Origin: Candidatus Zixiibacteriota bacterium
GTDB taxonomy: Bacteria > Zixibacteria > MSB-5A5 > GN15 > FEB-12
Reading direction: 5' to 3'
Length of the DNA stretch: 64,000 bases
Assembly: GCA_019038695.1 (NCBI GenBank)
Contig: JAHOYZ010000007.1
Location: 186,001 to 250,000 of the forward strand
Shown here: one piece after another, positions 17,368 through 26,861 of the stretch
How the letters are laid out: every line of letters starts with the position of its first letter
Position numbering within the stretch: the stretch's first letter is position 1
Program-made: the position numbers and the translations under genes
Notes under the pieces: model-generated
Seen by the model: only the letters and a program-made list of their open reading frames with translations
What the model was told of the DNA's origin: nothing
Databases searched by the model: none

Positions 17368-19668
17368 GTGTTACTCAAGGTGATTTACATATGCCTGGTC
17401 GTCATATTGACGGTGGCGTGCACCGCAGAATCAGTCACTTTTGACCTGAATGACGGCTTAGTAGAGGTTGATCTGCTCCAAAATGAGATCAAGTATGCTG
17501 ATTACGAGCTGACAGCCGTGGGCATCTCTCTTTGCTTGAGTAGCCGTACATATTTCGTAGAGTTGCAGTCGGATGAAAAGGCACAAGCCATTCACTGGCA
17601 AACCACACCATCCAGATTGATTGCGCGGCTTCAGAACACAGATCCCTGGGCTGATCTGCCAACAGCACTGGACAACAGTAAGACCCAACCGTCTTCGAGG
17701 ATTCAATTGGGAAGTACTCCGGTCTGGCTCGATGGATCGGTTTCGAAAGATGATCGTCGCTATGCACGTATCCTGGTCTTCCCGGTCACGGTCGACTCAG
17801 TCGGAGATTGCTATTTCGTGGATTCGATATCTATCCGCGTAGGAGATCGACTGTTGATGGAGGATCAGCTTTTGTCGCCTTCTGATCTTGCCGTGGAAGA
17901 GGAAAACAAAAGAATCGATCGTTGGCTGACTTCATCAGATAGCTCTCCCGTCTACGTCATCATCACCGATACTGTTCTTCTGGAGCCATGCGAACAATTG
18001 GCAGCTTATAAGAACAGTACTGGTTTCGCAACTGCGACGATAATGATTAAGGATATTCTCGCCACCTATGCCGGACGAGATGATGCTGAAAAACTGCGTG
18101 AATATCTGAAAGGGTTTCATGCTGTCGGTGGCCAATATGCTCTTCTGACCGGGGATGAGAGTCTGGTGCCAATACGCTATGCGTACCATCGATCTACAAC
18201 CATCGAGCCAGATTTATCCACCCTGAAGCAATGTGATTTGTACTTTGCTGATCTCACCGGCGACTGGAATACCGACGGCGACAATGTCTGGGGCGAACCA
18301 GTCAGCGACGAGCCGGACCTCGTCCCGGAGCTTCGTATTGGTCGGTTACCATTCAATACGGCTCAGGAGATGTCGGCCTACGTTGATAAACTTATCACCT
18401 ATGAGACCAACCCCGGTGACGGTCAATCTGAATATCTGGAACGAGCTTTCTTCTTCTCCTCCGATCAAATGCGCGACTACAGCGAAGGCGGACAACATAA
18501 TCGGATTGCACAGGCTTATCCCGACCAGTTTATAATTGATACTACCCACGGTGTGGAAGCGGCCAGCGGTAGTGATCTGAATCCGACCAACGTTCCGGCC
18601 AGTGAGTTGCACGATGATCTATCGGAGGGATTTGGTATCGTGAATATCATTGCCCATGGTTGCCATACTACTTTCGAAGTACGGACCTCCGGTTACAACA
18701 ATTTTCCCAAATCGTACTTTTATAGCGGGGAACCATCCGAAGAACACGGCAGTTTCGACAGCTTGACCCGCAATGATCGAACATCCTTCTACTACTCGCT
18801 CGCCTGCAACGGAGCCACCTTCGACAAGGATCAACCACCCCTGAATCTGTCGGGCTATCCACTCTGCTCACAACTTCTGGCATTGCCTAATGCGGGTGCG
18901 GTCGGATTGGTGGGCTACTCGCGCTCCGGCTGGGTGGGGACAAGCCATTACTTACAAAGGGCTTTCTTTGATTCCCTCTTTGCCCATCCTGACCGACCGG
19001 CTGTCGACGCCATGAATGCGTCCACAGCGAAGTATTATTATTATCGCGACCTCGTCTATAGTCAGAACTTCCTCGGTGATCCTACTCTTAGAATCTACAC
19101 GAGTATACCCACTTCGATTGACCTGATAATCCAACCCACGCAATCCGGGCTGGTTGCTACTGCAACCTCCGGTGCGATGCTCCTGGATAGTTGTCTGATG
19201 GTTCTCAGCATCGGTGGTACTTTTGTTGAAAGCGCCCTGACTGAACCCGACGGGCAGGTTGTCTTTTTGTCAAGTCTCAGCCTCGGATTACAATATACGA
19301 TTGCCGCTGTCAAGGCCGGTCATACTATAGCTCGCACCAGCTATTCGCCATTGATTACTACCGACATTGATGATGAAACTATCCTGCCGTCTGGGTTCGT
19401 CTTGGAGCAGAATTATCCCAATCCGTTCAACCCTTCAACCTCGATTGCGTTCGAGTTACCGAATCGGGCGGATGTAGATCTGTCCATTTTCAATGTTCTT
19501 GGTCAGAAAGTAGCTACTATCGCAGAGGGATCGATGTCGGCCGGACGTCATGCGGTGATATGGAATGCCATCGATCAATCCGGACAGGCGGTGGCTTCGG
19601 GGATGTACTTCTATCGCTTGTCCACCTGCGAGATCACTCGATCAAAGAAGATGTTGCTGGTACGTTAG
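17368..19668 (+). CDS. Gingipain-like C25 cysteine protease with C-terminal sorting domain
   Basis: 766 residues from a GTG at 17368, chosen because AGGGAG lies 6 nt upstream and it begins directly with a signal peptide (LLKVIYICLVVILTVACTA). Peptidase C25 core around 170-570: the presumed catalytic pair is His 430 in IIAHGCH and Cys 480 in SLACNGATFD. These residues correspond to the His/Cys dyad of gingipains. An Ig-like segment follows. The last ~95 residues (NYPNPFNPSTSIAFELP onward, ending KKMLLVR) form a FlgD-like/type IX sorting domain. The protein is probably exported to the surface. PorU, the type IX sortase, is also a C25-like protein, but at this length a secreted protease is more likely. 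It is convergent with the glycosyltransferase operon, 7 nt apart. Confidence 0.88.
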   Translation: MLLKVIYICLVVILTVACTAESVTFDLNDGLVEVDLLQNEIKYADYELTAVGISLCLSSRTYFVELQSDEKAQAIHWQTTPSRLIARLQNTDPWADLPTALDNSKTQPSSRIQLGSTPVWLDGSVSKDDRRYARILVFPVTVDSVGDCYFVDSISIRVGDRLLMEDQLLSPSDLAVEEENKRIDRWLTSSDSSPVYVIITDTVLLEPCEQLAAYKNSTGFATATIMIKDILATYAGRDDAEKLREYLKGFHAVGGQYALLTGDESLVPIRYAYHRSTTIEPDLSTLKQCDLYFADLTGDWNTDGDNVWGEPVSDEPDLVPELRIGRLPFNTAQEMSAYVDKLITYETNPGDGQSEYLERAFFFSSDQMRDYSEGGQHNRIAQAYPDQFIIDTTHGVEAASGSDLNPTNVPASELHDDLSEGFGIVNIIAHGCHTTFEVRTSGYNNFPKSYFYSGEPSEEHGSFDSLTRNDRTSFYYSLACNGATFDKDQPPLNLSGYPLCSQLLALPNAGAVGLVGYSRSGWVGTSHYLQRAFFDSLFAHPDRPAVDAMNASTAKYYYYRDLVYSQNFLGDPTLRIYTSIPTSIDLIIQPTQSGLVATATSGAMLLDSCLMVLSIGGTFVESALTEPDGQVVFLSSLSLGLQYTIAAVKAGHTIARTSYSPLITTDIDDETILPSGFVLEQNYPNPFNPSTSIAFELPNRADVDLSIFNVLGQKVATIAEGSMSAGRHAVIWNAIDQSGQAVASGMYFYRLSTCEITRSKKMLLVR

Positions 19669-19675
19669 CGCCCTG

Positions 19676-20920
19676 TTAAAGTTTATCGAGGACATCGGCA
19701 AATTTCATTGCCATTGAATCTGATGCATACGGTCGGGCATAGTCCGGCTCTAATCGAACGGCCGACTCGCCACGTCCCCACTGCAATATCTGATCAGCCA
19801 ACCAGGATACAGCCATATCTTCAGTATCGCCGAAGTAACAGAATCCGTTGCCGGACGGTGCCAGGAGTCGGGCGATCTCCCCCTGGGGCGGTACAGCAGC
19901 CAGAATTGGACGCCCCGAGGAAAGCATGGTATAAATCCGTCCAGTCGAAAAGCCCTTCTCTCGAACCGATGGAAGTCCAACGTACAACAAAGAAGTCTGC
20001 GATAACAACCCGATAGTCTCTGCTCGCTTCTGGAAGCCAAGCAGTTCAAACTTCTCCACCAGATCGAACTCCTCAAGCTGGGGCAACAGCCAGTCCTTAT
20101 CAAACAGCCCCACCTGGATCATTTTCACCAGTGCGAACAGTTCAGGGTGAGCTGTGCGTAAGGAGGACAATACGCGGAGGAGGGGTCGGACAGGATAGAT
20201 GTCATTGAGCGTTCCGAGCAGGCCGATAAAATAGTCTCCGGTCGTGGGAGGTAGCTTCCAAAGGCGAGCCAGATCACGGTCGAAGCTGTTGTAAATGATA
20301 TCGGTAGCGCCAACGTATTCCCCGATAGAGTCGTTGATGGCAGTAATGGCTACTGTCTCTTTCTTGATAGCGGTCAGCAGCTTCCGAGCCCGCCTGATTT
20401 TTCGTGGTTGCGAATCGTAGAAATCCTCGGCCCGATAGGCGGTCCAGTAGTCACGGAAATCGGCCACCCACGGAATCGAAAACTCGCGGGCCAGTTTTCG
20501 GGCAACGAGATGGCTGGACATCGGCGGTGAAGTTGATGCGATGGCGTGATATACACGGTTGTTCAATAGGTCTCGTCCCAACCCGATAGCAGAACGCACC
20601 CAACCGACTTTCGAATCGGGGAAAAAGCGATCAGAGGCCACTTTGCCACGCGCTATCGTCGAAGCTTTGACCTGTCTGATGCCAAGCAGATACATCAGTC
20701 GCTGAGGATCGTGAGAACCGGCTCGATAGACTCCACTGGTGTTAAGCTCAGAGAGTAGCTCCGGCTCGTAGGCGCGATAGACAACGGGCTTGACAGTCAA
20801 AACATGACAATCCCAACCACACTCCGGCAGGTGCTTAAACAGGGCCAACGGTCGGCTCACTCCAGCTCCACCCAGAGGTGGAAAATAGTAGCAGATCAGA
20901 AGAATACGACGGCGGCTCAT
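19676..20920 (-). CDS. Glycosyltransferase, GT4/GT-B type
   Basis: 414 residues. N-terminus RILLICYYFPPLGGAGVSR is the classic GT4 start that holds the acceptor side. A Rossmann-like donor domain follows, with GRIYTMLSSGRPILAAVP in the position of the nucleotide-sugar-binding helix. The usual EX7E pair is not conserved there (the stretch GFSTGRIYTM replaces it), so the donor cannot be predicted. Last gene of a five-gene operon; its ATG overlaps the preceding stop in ATGA. Likely acts at the cytoplasmic membrane on a surface glycan. Confidence 0.85.
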   Translation of the reverse strand: MSRRRILLICYYFPPLGGAGVSRPLALFKHLPECGWDCHVLTVKPVVYRAYEPELLSELNTSGVYRAGSHDPQRLMYLLGIRQVKASTIARGKVASDRFFPDSKVGWVRSAIGLGRDLLNNRVYHAIASTSPPMSSHLVARKLAREFSIPWVADFRDYWTAYRAEDFYDSQPRKIRRARKLLTAIKKETVAITAINDSIGEYVGATDIIYNSFDRDLARLWKLPPTTGDYFIGLLGTLNDIYPVRPLLRVLSSLRTAHPELFALVKMIQVGLFDKDWLLPQLEEFDLVEKFELLGFQKRAETIGLLSQTSLLYVGLPSVREKGFSTGRIYTMLSSGRPILAAVPPQGEIARLLAPSGNGFCYFGDTEDMAVSWLADQILQWGRGESAVRLEPDYARPYASDSMAMKFADVLDKL

Positions 20921-21993
20921 GATCGTGTCTCCAGAACCAGAGAACGCATCAACTCAACTTGGCGCACCATATTCTCCTCGAAGATTCCCCTGTTACACAC
21001 TTCTTCAAGGTTACGTTGCTTCATAGTCGTATGCGGATCGTTGTCGGAGATCAATTTCTTGATCACGTGTCGAAGTTCTTCCGGCTTTCCGAGATTGAAC
21101 AAATAGCCACTGTCCGGACTTAGCCACTCTCTCACACCGGGGATTTTGGCCGCCACCGGAATCAAGCCAAGCGCCATCGCTTCAATAAGGATGGTCGGCG
21201 AGGAGTCTGATATGGCGGCCGAGAGACAGACATCAAAACCGGCCATGAAGGGCACAAAGCCACATCTTGGCATTCTGTCATAGAATAGGACCCCAGCGTC
21301 GGATAGGGACGATAGCCTATTACGGAACTCACCAAGAAGTGATCCGGAAGCAGGGAATGTTATCTTTACTTTGCCTTCCCGGATCAATGGCTTCAGGGCA
21401 TCGATGATAAAGCTGTTGTTGTAGACGGGTTCTTGACCACGAGGGACAATTATCCGCAGCGGTCGGCCAAGGGCATAGTCTACCCGATGATGATCCAACG
21501 CCGCTCGTTCAACTCCCCAGCCGATGGTTTCGATACGTCTGGTTGGTGCCAAAGACGATGTTTCTTCCGCCAGGTAATCTGAGTCCGTCACGATACAGTC
21601 AGCGGTCAATAAGGCTCTTCGTACTTTTCGACGTCGCAGAGACGACATATGCGGCACAATGAGTACATCCGATCCCAGCACATGAAGCAGATAAGGAACC
21701 TCAGGATGGTGTCCCATGAGTGATGCAAGGAAACCGTAACCCGAAGCAAAATGGGCATTAATGATGTCGGGCTTAAAACGTTTCAGCAACGCTCTGGCCC
21801 GAAAAGCCGACATGATGTAATGCTGAGTGCGTACTTCCCCCCTTGGTCGCAGATGGAAATGCAGCATACGACCCCGCTCGACAGAGGCTACCAATACCCG
21901 ACAACCCAGCCGTCGCAACTCACCGGCGAAGCGTTCCGTATGGAACGAGCGGCTGTCGGCCAAAAGCAATATTTTCAACCTGTCCCGGCTCAC
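20917..21993 (-). CDS. Glycosyltransferase, GT4 family
   Basis: 358 residues. GT-B fold with N-terminal LKILLLADSRSFHTERFAGEL and the C-terminal donor motif DSSPTILIEAMALGLIPVA, which matches the EX7E-type nucleotide-sugar site. A sugar acceptor is not predictable. It overlaps both neighbours by 4 nt (ATGA), so it is co-translated with the FemAB-like protein upstream and the second glycosyltransferase downstream. The set looks like assembly of a surface glycan or glycolipid. Confidence 0.86.
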   Translation of the reverse strand: MSRDRLKILLLADSRSFHTERFAGELRRLGCRVLVASVERGRMLHFHLRPRGEVRTQHYIMSAFRARALLKRFKPDIINAHFASGYGFLASLMGHHPEVPYLLHVLGSDVLIVPHMSSLRRRKVRRALLTADCIVTDSDYLAEETSSLAPTRRIETIGWGVERAALDHHRVDYALGRPLRIIVPRGQEPVYNNSFIIDALKPLIREGKVKITFPASGSLLGEFRNRLSSLSDAGVLFYDRMPRCGFVPFMAGFDVCLSAAISDSSPTILIEAMALGLIPVAAKIPGVREWLSPDSGYLFNLGKPEELRHVIKKLISDNDPHTTMKQRNLEEVCNRGIFEENMVRQVELMRSLVLETRS

Positions 21994-22916
21994 AGAAAAC
22001 GCCCCAACCCTTTCTGTCGAATCAGGCAGTTATACTGATAAACCACTCCTCCCCATTTGGCCTTATAGGAAGCTACGCCCGGAACGTCCTCGGGCGATGC
22101 ACCCAGGTTCAGGTATTTCAAGTCGTGCCCGACAGCGTTCCGCGCGGCATAGTAGGGAATGTACTTAGATGGATGAAGGAAAGAATATGCCTCGTCAAAG
22201 TATGCCTGCCAGTGGAGCAACTGGTCGTCATTAACAATGAAGATGTTGGAAGACACGGGGTGACCTTCAAACTCACACCAGAACCATCGCACACGATCAT
22301 CACCTGCGGCCAGAACAGCCATCGCAGAGAAAAACTCCGGCGAGTACTTGCATTTCTGGCCAGTGCGTTGTTCGAATATACTAACAAGGTCAAGGAACCC
22401 GGACATGTGTGTATCGCCACTAAAGGGGATAACTTCAATCCCCTCTTTCTCAGCTTTGCGAATCTGCTGACGGAGCTTCTTGTCGGGCGGTTGCCAATCG
22501 GGATCGCTAATATCGACCAGACTGGTTTGGCACGGCTCATGTTTGAAACGATTGTCCGATGGCAAGTTTGACCTGAAGTCGTAGATGTGCGTCGTGGCAT
22601 AGTGGTAGTCGGCTATGGCGGCCAGCAGCAAACGACCCAGTTCCTGCTTGTTGTCTCCGTCTTTCGATGACAACACAAGACCTCCATAACAGCCATTGGG
22701 CATGGACATGAAACGCACCATAGGTCGCCGACCGTACTCAACTCCCGGCAGAAGGGCGACTATCTCACCGTCTTCTTCCGCTATCCATACGACCGGTGTT
22801 CCCCCGTGGGATTCCCAAACAAAGGCAAACCCCGGCGAAGTAAAAAATGGACCGTTCGTCAACAGCAGAGAATCTTCACCTGCCAATTGTTCCACCAGAG
22901 TGCGATAGACTTTCAT
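21990..22916 (-). CDS. FemAB/GNAT-like acyltransferase
   Basis: 308 residues. The fold of the GNAT_acetyltr_6/FemAB-like group is suggested by two GNAT halves. The first contains WIAEEDGEIVALLPG and a conserved glycine region (NGCYGGLVL). The second has KLRQQIRKAEKEGIEV, typical of the helix before the second GNAT unit, then WFWCEFEGHPVSSNIFIVND and WQAYFDEAYSFLHPSKYIPY. Relatives transfer acyl or aminoacyl groups to peptidoglycan or cell-surface sugars; the substrate here is unknown. Four-nt overlaps at both ends place it firmly in the operon. Confidence 0.75.
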   Translation of the reverse strand: MKVYRTLVEQLAGEDSLLLTNGPFFTSPGFAFVWESHGGTPVVWIAEEDGEIVALLPGVEYGRRPMVRFMSMPNGCYGGLVLSSKDGDNKQELGRLLLAAIADYHYATTHIYDFRSNLPSDNRFKHEPCQTSLVDISDPDWQPPDKKLRQQIRKAEKEGIEVIPFSGDTHMSGFLDLVSIFEQRTGQKCKYSPEFFSAMAVLAAGDDRVRWFWCEFEGHPVSSNIFIVNDDQLLHWQAYFDEAYSFLHPSKYIPYYAARNAVGHDLKYLNLGASPEDVPGVASYKAKWGGVVYQYNCLIRQKGLGRFL

Positions 22917-25141
22917 CGCTCTCGAACCACCAGAACCTTACCTTGAGCTATACCGCCATTGTCATCAGTAAGAATAAAGAGATAGACGCCGGAGGCCACT
23001 TTGCGTCCATCGTGATTGCGGCCGTCCCAGGAACTGTTGACCTGAAACTCGACTACCGCCTCACCGGCGACAGTGAAAAGGCATACTGTTCCCGGGCGAT
23101 TGTAGTTGAACTCAAGGCGGTCGTCATCGGAGCGAATAACGAACGGGTTGGGAACCGGAACAACCGAGTTCAGAACCGTTGTGCGGTGCCTGATCTGAGG
23201 CTCCAGGATAGAGAGACCAGCGTCCGTTGCGATATACAAATCGCCGGTCGTACCATCGAGTGCCAAGTCGGATATACCATTGGAGACAAGGTCGGAATTG
23301 ATAACCGTGTAGGCGACAACATAACCTGTCCCAGCCTCTCGGTAAGCCAGTCCAGAGCCGGTACCAATCCAGAGATTGCCACGTCCATCAAAGGTCAGGG
23401 CGGTGATGTCGGAACCAATCCCAACCGGCAGGTTTACGTCAACGAACTGTTCGGTACCAAAATCCCAGCGCGACAAGCCGAAGTTTGTACCGACCCAAGC
23501 GTCACCCGTGGGAGAATATGTGATGATATTAATGGTATTTGAAATCAAAGGAGAGTTTTCACGAGTATACTGAATACAATCCGCACTGATCGAGCCATCT
23601 GGTTCGTTCGACAAATCGCATAGATACACGCCGGAACCTTGGGTCCCAACTGCCAGTTGTTGAGGACTGCATCCCAGTCCGGTTACCAGGTTGTCGGTCA
23701 AACCCTCGGTTTCACCGAATGAGCCCCAGGCAGAGGGATCATCAAGACGGTCAAGCGGACAGAAGGCGACCGGGGCATTATTATAGGCCAGGAAACAACT
23801 GGCATAAATGCGGACACCGTCGGTTGCAACACCATTGACCACAGAGAAGTTGTGCCCGGCCGGGATACCCACACAGGTGGAGTTATTGTTGTCATATCTG
23901 GCCAGTGAATCTCCATCGAAACGCCAAAGCCCGTGACCTTTGGTTCCCCCCCACACGATGCCACTGGAGTCGGTGATGAGACTGGTGGTCAACTCGTGAG
24001 TACCGGTATTGGCATCTTCCCAGATTTCTCCGTTGAACCGAGCATATTTCGCAAACAGCTCAGGGCCATGTCCGATAATGATTTGCCCTTCGCCGTCAAT
24101 GGCCACCCTTGTCACAAAATCGCCAGGCAATCCGGTGTGCTGATATTCCTCCCAATTACCTGAACGGTCGGTATAGATGCCACCTCCGGTAACATTCACC
24201 CAACGCTCACCCCGCCAGGTAGTACCGGTTACCGGAAGAGAGGGCAGACCGACAGTCGAAAGAACTGTAGCCATACCCGAAACGACAACCCCCATTCCGG
24301 ATGAAAAGTACACAAACAGCGAATCATTCTCAGTCACGAGATCGTAGACACGTCGTCCGGCTGCTATCGAGGCCAAAGAAAACGAAGTATCGGAGTCACT
24401 GATGTCAAGCTGGAAGAGACCCTGTGATGTGCCAATATAGAGTTCGGAGTCGAAAGCAGCTACGGCCGTAATCGTATCGGACCCCAGTTCGGGATAATCT
24501 GAGACAGTAAAATGCGTCCAGGCTGACGGTGGAAACAATGAACCGGAACCGCTCTTGTCGGCTGCTACCAAGCCAAATGATGTAGCCACCCACACCTGGT
24601 CTCCATCGACAGCAACATCATAGACAGACGGAAATGAGTTGATAGTCGTCAGCGGGAAATGGCCCTCGATCTGCCCACCGTCGTTGATCTTCGAAAACAA
24701 AACCAAGCCGGTGTCGGTACCAACCCATAGATTGTCACCGTCGTCTTCAAGCGCGGTCAAAAGGAACAGATCGGCATCGGTCGGACGAAACAGAAACTGC
24801 TGTGGATCATCCGGTTCGAATTTGATCAACCTTCCGAAAGTGGCCAGCCAGGTTTGTCCATCGGCGTCTACCATTACGTCGGAGATGTCGATTGTACCGA
24901 GCCCATCGGTGTTAAGAAATTGTCGACCTGGTTGGTCAGGGTTGTCGATTATCAACAGCCCGCCCGAAGTAGCCGCGTAGAGGGCATCGTCGATTACCAA
25001 AAGCCGTCGTACATCCCTAAACGATGTAAGTGTTGTCCAGTCGCCGTCCGCCGCCGTCAGTCCTGTCGACAATAACATCAGCAGGAAAAGGCAGAGACTT
25101 AACGTCGCCAAATAATGGCCAATAGTTTTCGTGCTAACCAT
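22913..25141 (-). CDS. PorZ-like two-propeller secreted protein with C-terminal sorting domain
   Basis: 742 residues. Signal peptide (about 10-30), then repeated propeller blades with the WxGTxxGLxxxD pattern: WVGTDTGLVLFS, WVATSFGLVAAD, YIGTSQGLFQLD, WVGTNFGLSRWD, WIGTGSGLAYRE and YIATDAGLSILEP. The N-terminal start GDWTTLTSFRDVRRLLVI and the NTDGLGTIDISDVMVD pattern resemble the PorZ N-terminal propeller. The C-terminus (NPFVIRSDDDRLEF to KVLVVRER) is a FlgD/type IX-like beta domain. PorZ of Porphyromonas belongs to the outer-membrane attachment complex that links cargo to anionic LPS. Homology is inferred from pattern and architecture, not from alignment. A generic surface propeller protein is the alternative. 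Confidence 0.72.
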   Translation of the reverse strand: MVSTKTIGHYLATLSLCLFLLMLLSTGLTAADGDWTTLTSFRDVRRLLVIDDALYAATSGGLLIIDNPDQPGRQFLNTDGLGTIDISDVMVDADGQTWLATFGRLIKFEPDDPQQFLFRPTDADLFLLTALEDDGDNLWVGTDTGLVLFSKINDGGQIEGHFPLTTINSFPSVYDVAVDGDQVWVATSFGLVAADKSGSGSLFPPSAWTHFTVSDYPELGSDTITAVAAFDSELYIGTSQGLFQLDISDSDTSFSLASIAAGRRVYDLVTENDSLFVYFSSGMGVVVSGMATVLSTVGLPSLPVTGTTWRGERWVNVTGGGIYTDRSGNWEEYQHTGLPGDFVTRVAIDGEGQIIIGHGPELFAKYARFNGEIWEDANTGTHELTTSLITDSSGIVWGGTKGHGLWRFDGDSLARYDNNNSTCVGIPAGHNFSVVNGVATDGVRIYASCFLAYNNAPVAFCPLDRLDDPSAWGSFGETEGLTDNLVTGLGCSPQQLAVGTQGSGVYLCDLSNEPDGSISADCIQYTRENSPLISNTINIITYSPTGDAWVGTNFGLSRWDFGTEQFVDVNLPVGIGSDITALTFDGRGNLWIGTGSGLAYREAGTGYVVAYTVINSDLVSNGISDLALDGTTGDLYIATDAGLSILEPQIRHRTTVLNSVVPVPNPFVIRSDDDRLEFNYNRPGTVCLFTVAGEAVVEFQVNSSWDGRNHDGRKVASGVYLFILTDDNGGIAQGKVLVVRER

Positions 25142-26694
25142 AGGGTAATGAATATACAGCTTAGGACAGCTGTCAGCAAGAAAGAGAACCGACCCACAAC
25201 GTCCCCAAATCGTGTAAATACCGAGTAGCCATCCACGACACCCACACTACTGACAAGAGTCGCAACCTCGTACAGCTCCAGTTCGTCTCGGACCCGACCA
25301 TAGCGGTCAACTACATAGGTAAGGCCACTGTTGGCAACTCTGGCCATCCAACACCGATTTTCTACTGCCCTGGTGATGAACATACGAGAATGCTGGTGAA
25401 TACCCACCGACCTGCCAAACCATGTATCGTTGGTAATGCCCACCATGAAGTCAGCGCCATCAAGGATTGATTGTCGTACAAACTCCGGAAAAGTACACTC
25501 AAAGCATATCAATGCCCCATAGAGATGATCACCCAGCTCGAACAACCGGGCTGAATCACCGGGATAGAAATCCGACCACCAGCGTACGCCCCATTGGTCA
25601 ATAAACGTCAGGTAACTCTCAAGCGCACCTTTCTTCAGAAACGTAAGATGATCCTGGTAAGGAACATGTTCGGAAAACGGGACGAGCTTCATCTTGTCAT
25701 GCTGTCCAACTACCCGGCCGGTAGAGTCAAACTGGAAGCAGGCGTTGTGATAACGCGCCTGTCCACCTGATCTTGAGGCAGACAACGCTCCTACCAGATG
25801 CGGAGCTGATGTTGTGGCCGCAATTCCCCCTACTCGCTTAAGAGCTTTTTGATCGTGTGACAGATAGGATGGCGCGGAAGTTTCCGGCCAGATGTACAGA
25901 TCAATCGTAGTGTCGTCAACGGCACGGGCAAGCGAATCGTATAGACGATAGCTGTGCTCCTGATTTCCTTTCGCCCATTTGACTTCTATAGGCACCGATC
26001 CCTGCATCAGGGCGACATCAATTGTCCCAGGCACCGGATAGGGCGGGGTGACAACCCAGCCATAGGCGGTCAGACTACTCACGATGGCCAGCGATACGAA
26101 GACGGAAGTGAGCTTCCTCTCCGGTGACAAACATCGCCTGAGCAGTTGGCAGAGTAAAACGTTAACGCCTACAATCAGGAAGGTCAGACCATGAACTGAG
26201 ATTACAGATACTACTTGCAGGACATAAAGAAAGTACGCTTGCGTATAGCCCAGGTCCGACCACGGAAAAGCAAATTCCGAAAGCGTACGAAAATACTCCA
26301 TGCCCGTCCACAGGAATGGCATCGCCACAAATGCAAGAATGGGCCGTATGTGGTACAGACGATGGAACAGCATAAAGACAGCGGTATAGTAGAAGGCTAC
26401 GATCACGACTGCCGCCACCATACCCGGAGGAGTCACCATAGCTACCCAGTAGATTGAGAACAGGTTGAAAAAGAAGCTGAAGAAATACGCGGCGTTAAAG
26501 GCCTGACGACCTTTGAGACGAGCGACAATCATGATTGGTCTGGCCAGCGCCACCCATGCCAGGACTCCCCAGTAGCCGGGATAAAACGCCAGCGACAAGA
26601 GGAACGCCCAGATAATTAACTCCAGACGGCGTTTGCGCAGGTCAATGTCGGCCGGTAGGAAGAATCGGCCAATTTTTTTCAGTATGTTCGTCAG
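25099..26694 (-). CDS. lnt: Apolipoprotein N-acyltransferase Lnt
   Basis: 531 residues if a CTG at 26694 is the start. Inner-membrane enzyme that adds the third acyl chain to lipoproteins. A multi-helix membrane part is followed by a periplasmic nitrilase-like domain with Glu in IWPETSAPS (271), Lys in DKMKLVPFSEHV (336) and Cys in ALICFECTFPE (397). This matches the E. coli triad E267-K335-C387 closely. The only standard start, TTG at 26598, would cut off the first membrane helix (LELIIWAFLLSLAFYPGYW), which is present in frame. Upstream of the CTG there is AAGGA at 8 nt, and no ATG, GTG or TTG lies between it and the TTG. It overlaps the PorZ-like gene by 43 nt and leads the glycan operon. 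Confidence 0.92.
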   Translation of the reverse strand: MTNILKKIGRFFLPADIDLRKRRLELIIWAFLLSLAFYPGYWGVLAWVALARPIMIVARLKGRQAFNAAYFFSFFFNLFSIYWVAMVTPPGMVAAVVIVAFYYTAVFMLFHRLYHIRPILAFVAMPFLWTGMEYFRTLSEFAFPWSDLGYTQAYFLYVLQVVSVISVHGLTFLIVGVNVLLCQLLRRCLSPERKLTSVFVSLAIVSSLTAYGWVVTPPYPVPGTIDVALMQGSVPIEVKWAKGNQEHSYRLYDSLARAVDDTTIDLYIWPETSAPSYLSHDQKALKRVGGIAATTSAPHLVGALSASRSGGQARYHNACFQFDSTGRVVGQHDKMKLVPFSEHVPYQDHLTFLKKGALESYLTFIDQWGVRWWSDFYPGDSARLFELGDHLYGALICFECTFPEFVRQSILDGADFMVGITNDTWFGRSVGIHQHSRMFITRAVENRCWMARVANSGLTYVVDRYGRVRDELELYEVATLVSSVGVVDGYSVFTRFGDVVGRFSFLLTAVLSCIFITLWLARKLLAIIWRR

Positions 26695-26715
26695 TTGTCG
26701 TATCCTTTTCAGGCC

Positions 26716-26789
26716 GTCATACTGAGCAGAGTCGAAGTACGGCGGTCTTATTCAATGCTTGGTCACCCTTCGACTCCGCTCAGGGTGAC
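26716..26789. repeat. Inverted repeat, CTGAGCGGAGTCGAAG type
   Basis: The 22-nt arm at 26716-26737 (GTCATACTGAGCAGAGTCGA and onward) is the reverse complement, with 3 mismatches, of 26768-26789 (CTTCGACTCCGCTCAGGGTG and onward). The arms enclose about 30 nt. The right arm core recurs at 32454-32470. It is intergenic, upstream of lnt. Confidence 0.75.
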
Positions 26790-26797
26790 AATAGTAA

Positions 26798-26819
26798 GTC
26801 AGGTTGCTTGCAACCTGAC
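26798..26819. repeat. Perfect palindrome, 9-bp stem, 4-nt loop
   Basis: GTCAGGTTG, loop CTTG, CAACCTGAC. It is one of four structured modules placed side by side between lnt and the kinase genes. Confidence 0.75.
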
Positions 26820-26831
26820 GCAGGCTTCTGG

Positions 26832-26851
26832 ATTCCTGCGTTCGCAGGAAT
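26832..26851. repeat. Perfect palindrome, 9-bp stem, 2-nt loop
   Basis: ATTCCTGCG, TT, CGCAGGAAT. Adjacent to the other palindromic modules and preceding a TGACA step that also ends the repeat at 26786-26790. Confidence 0.75.
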
Positions 26852-26861
26852 GACAAGTGTC

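Noticed and set aside
21843-22571. Plus-strand frame of 242 codons opposite the FemAB-like and glycosyltransferase genes
   Set aside because: It lies antisense to two coherent coding genes with family motifs and shows no motifs of its own.
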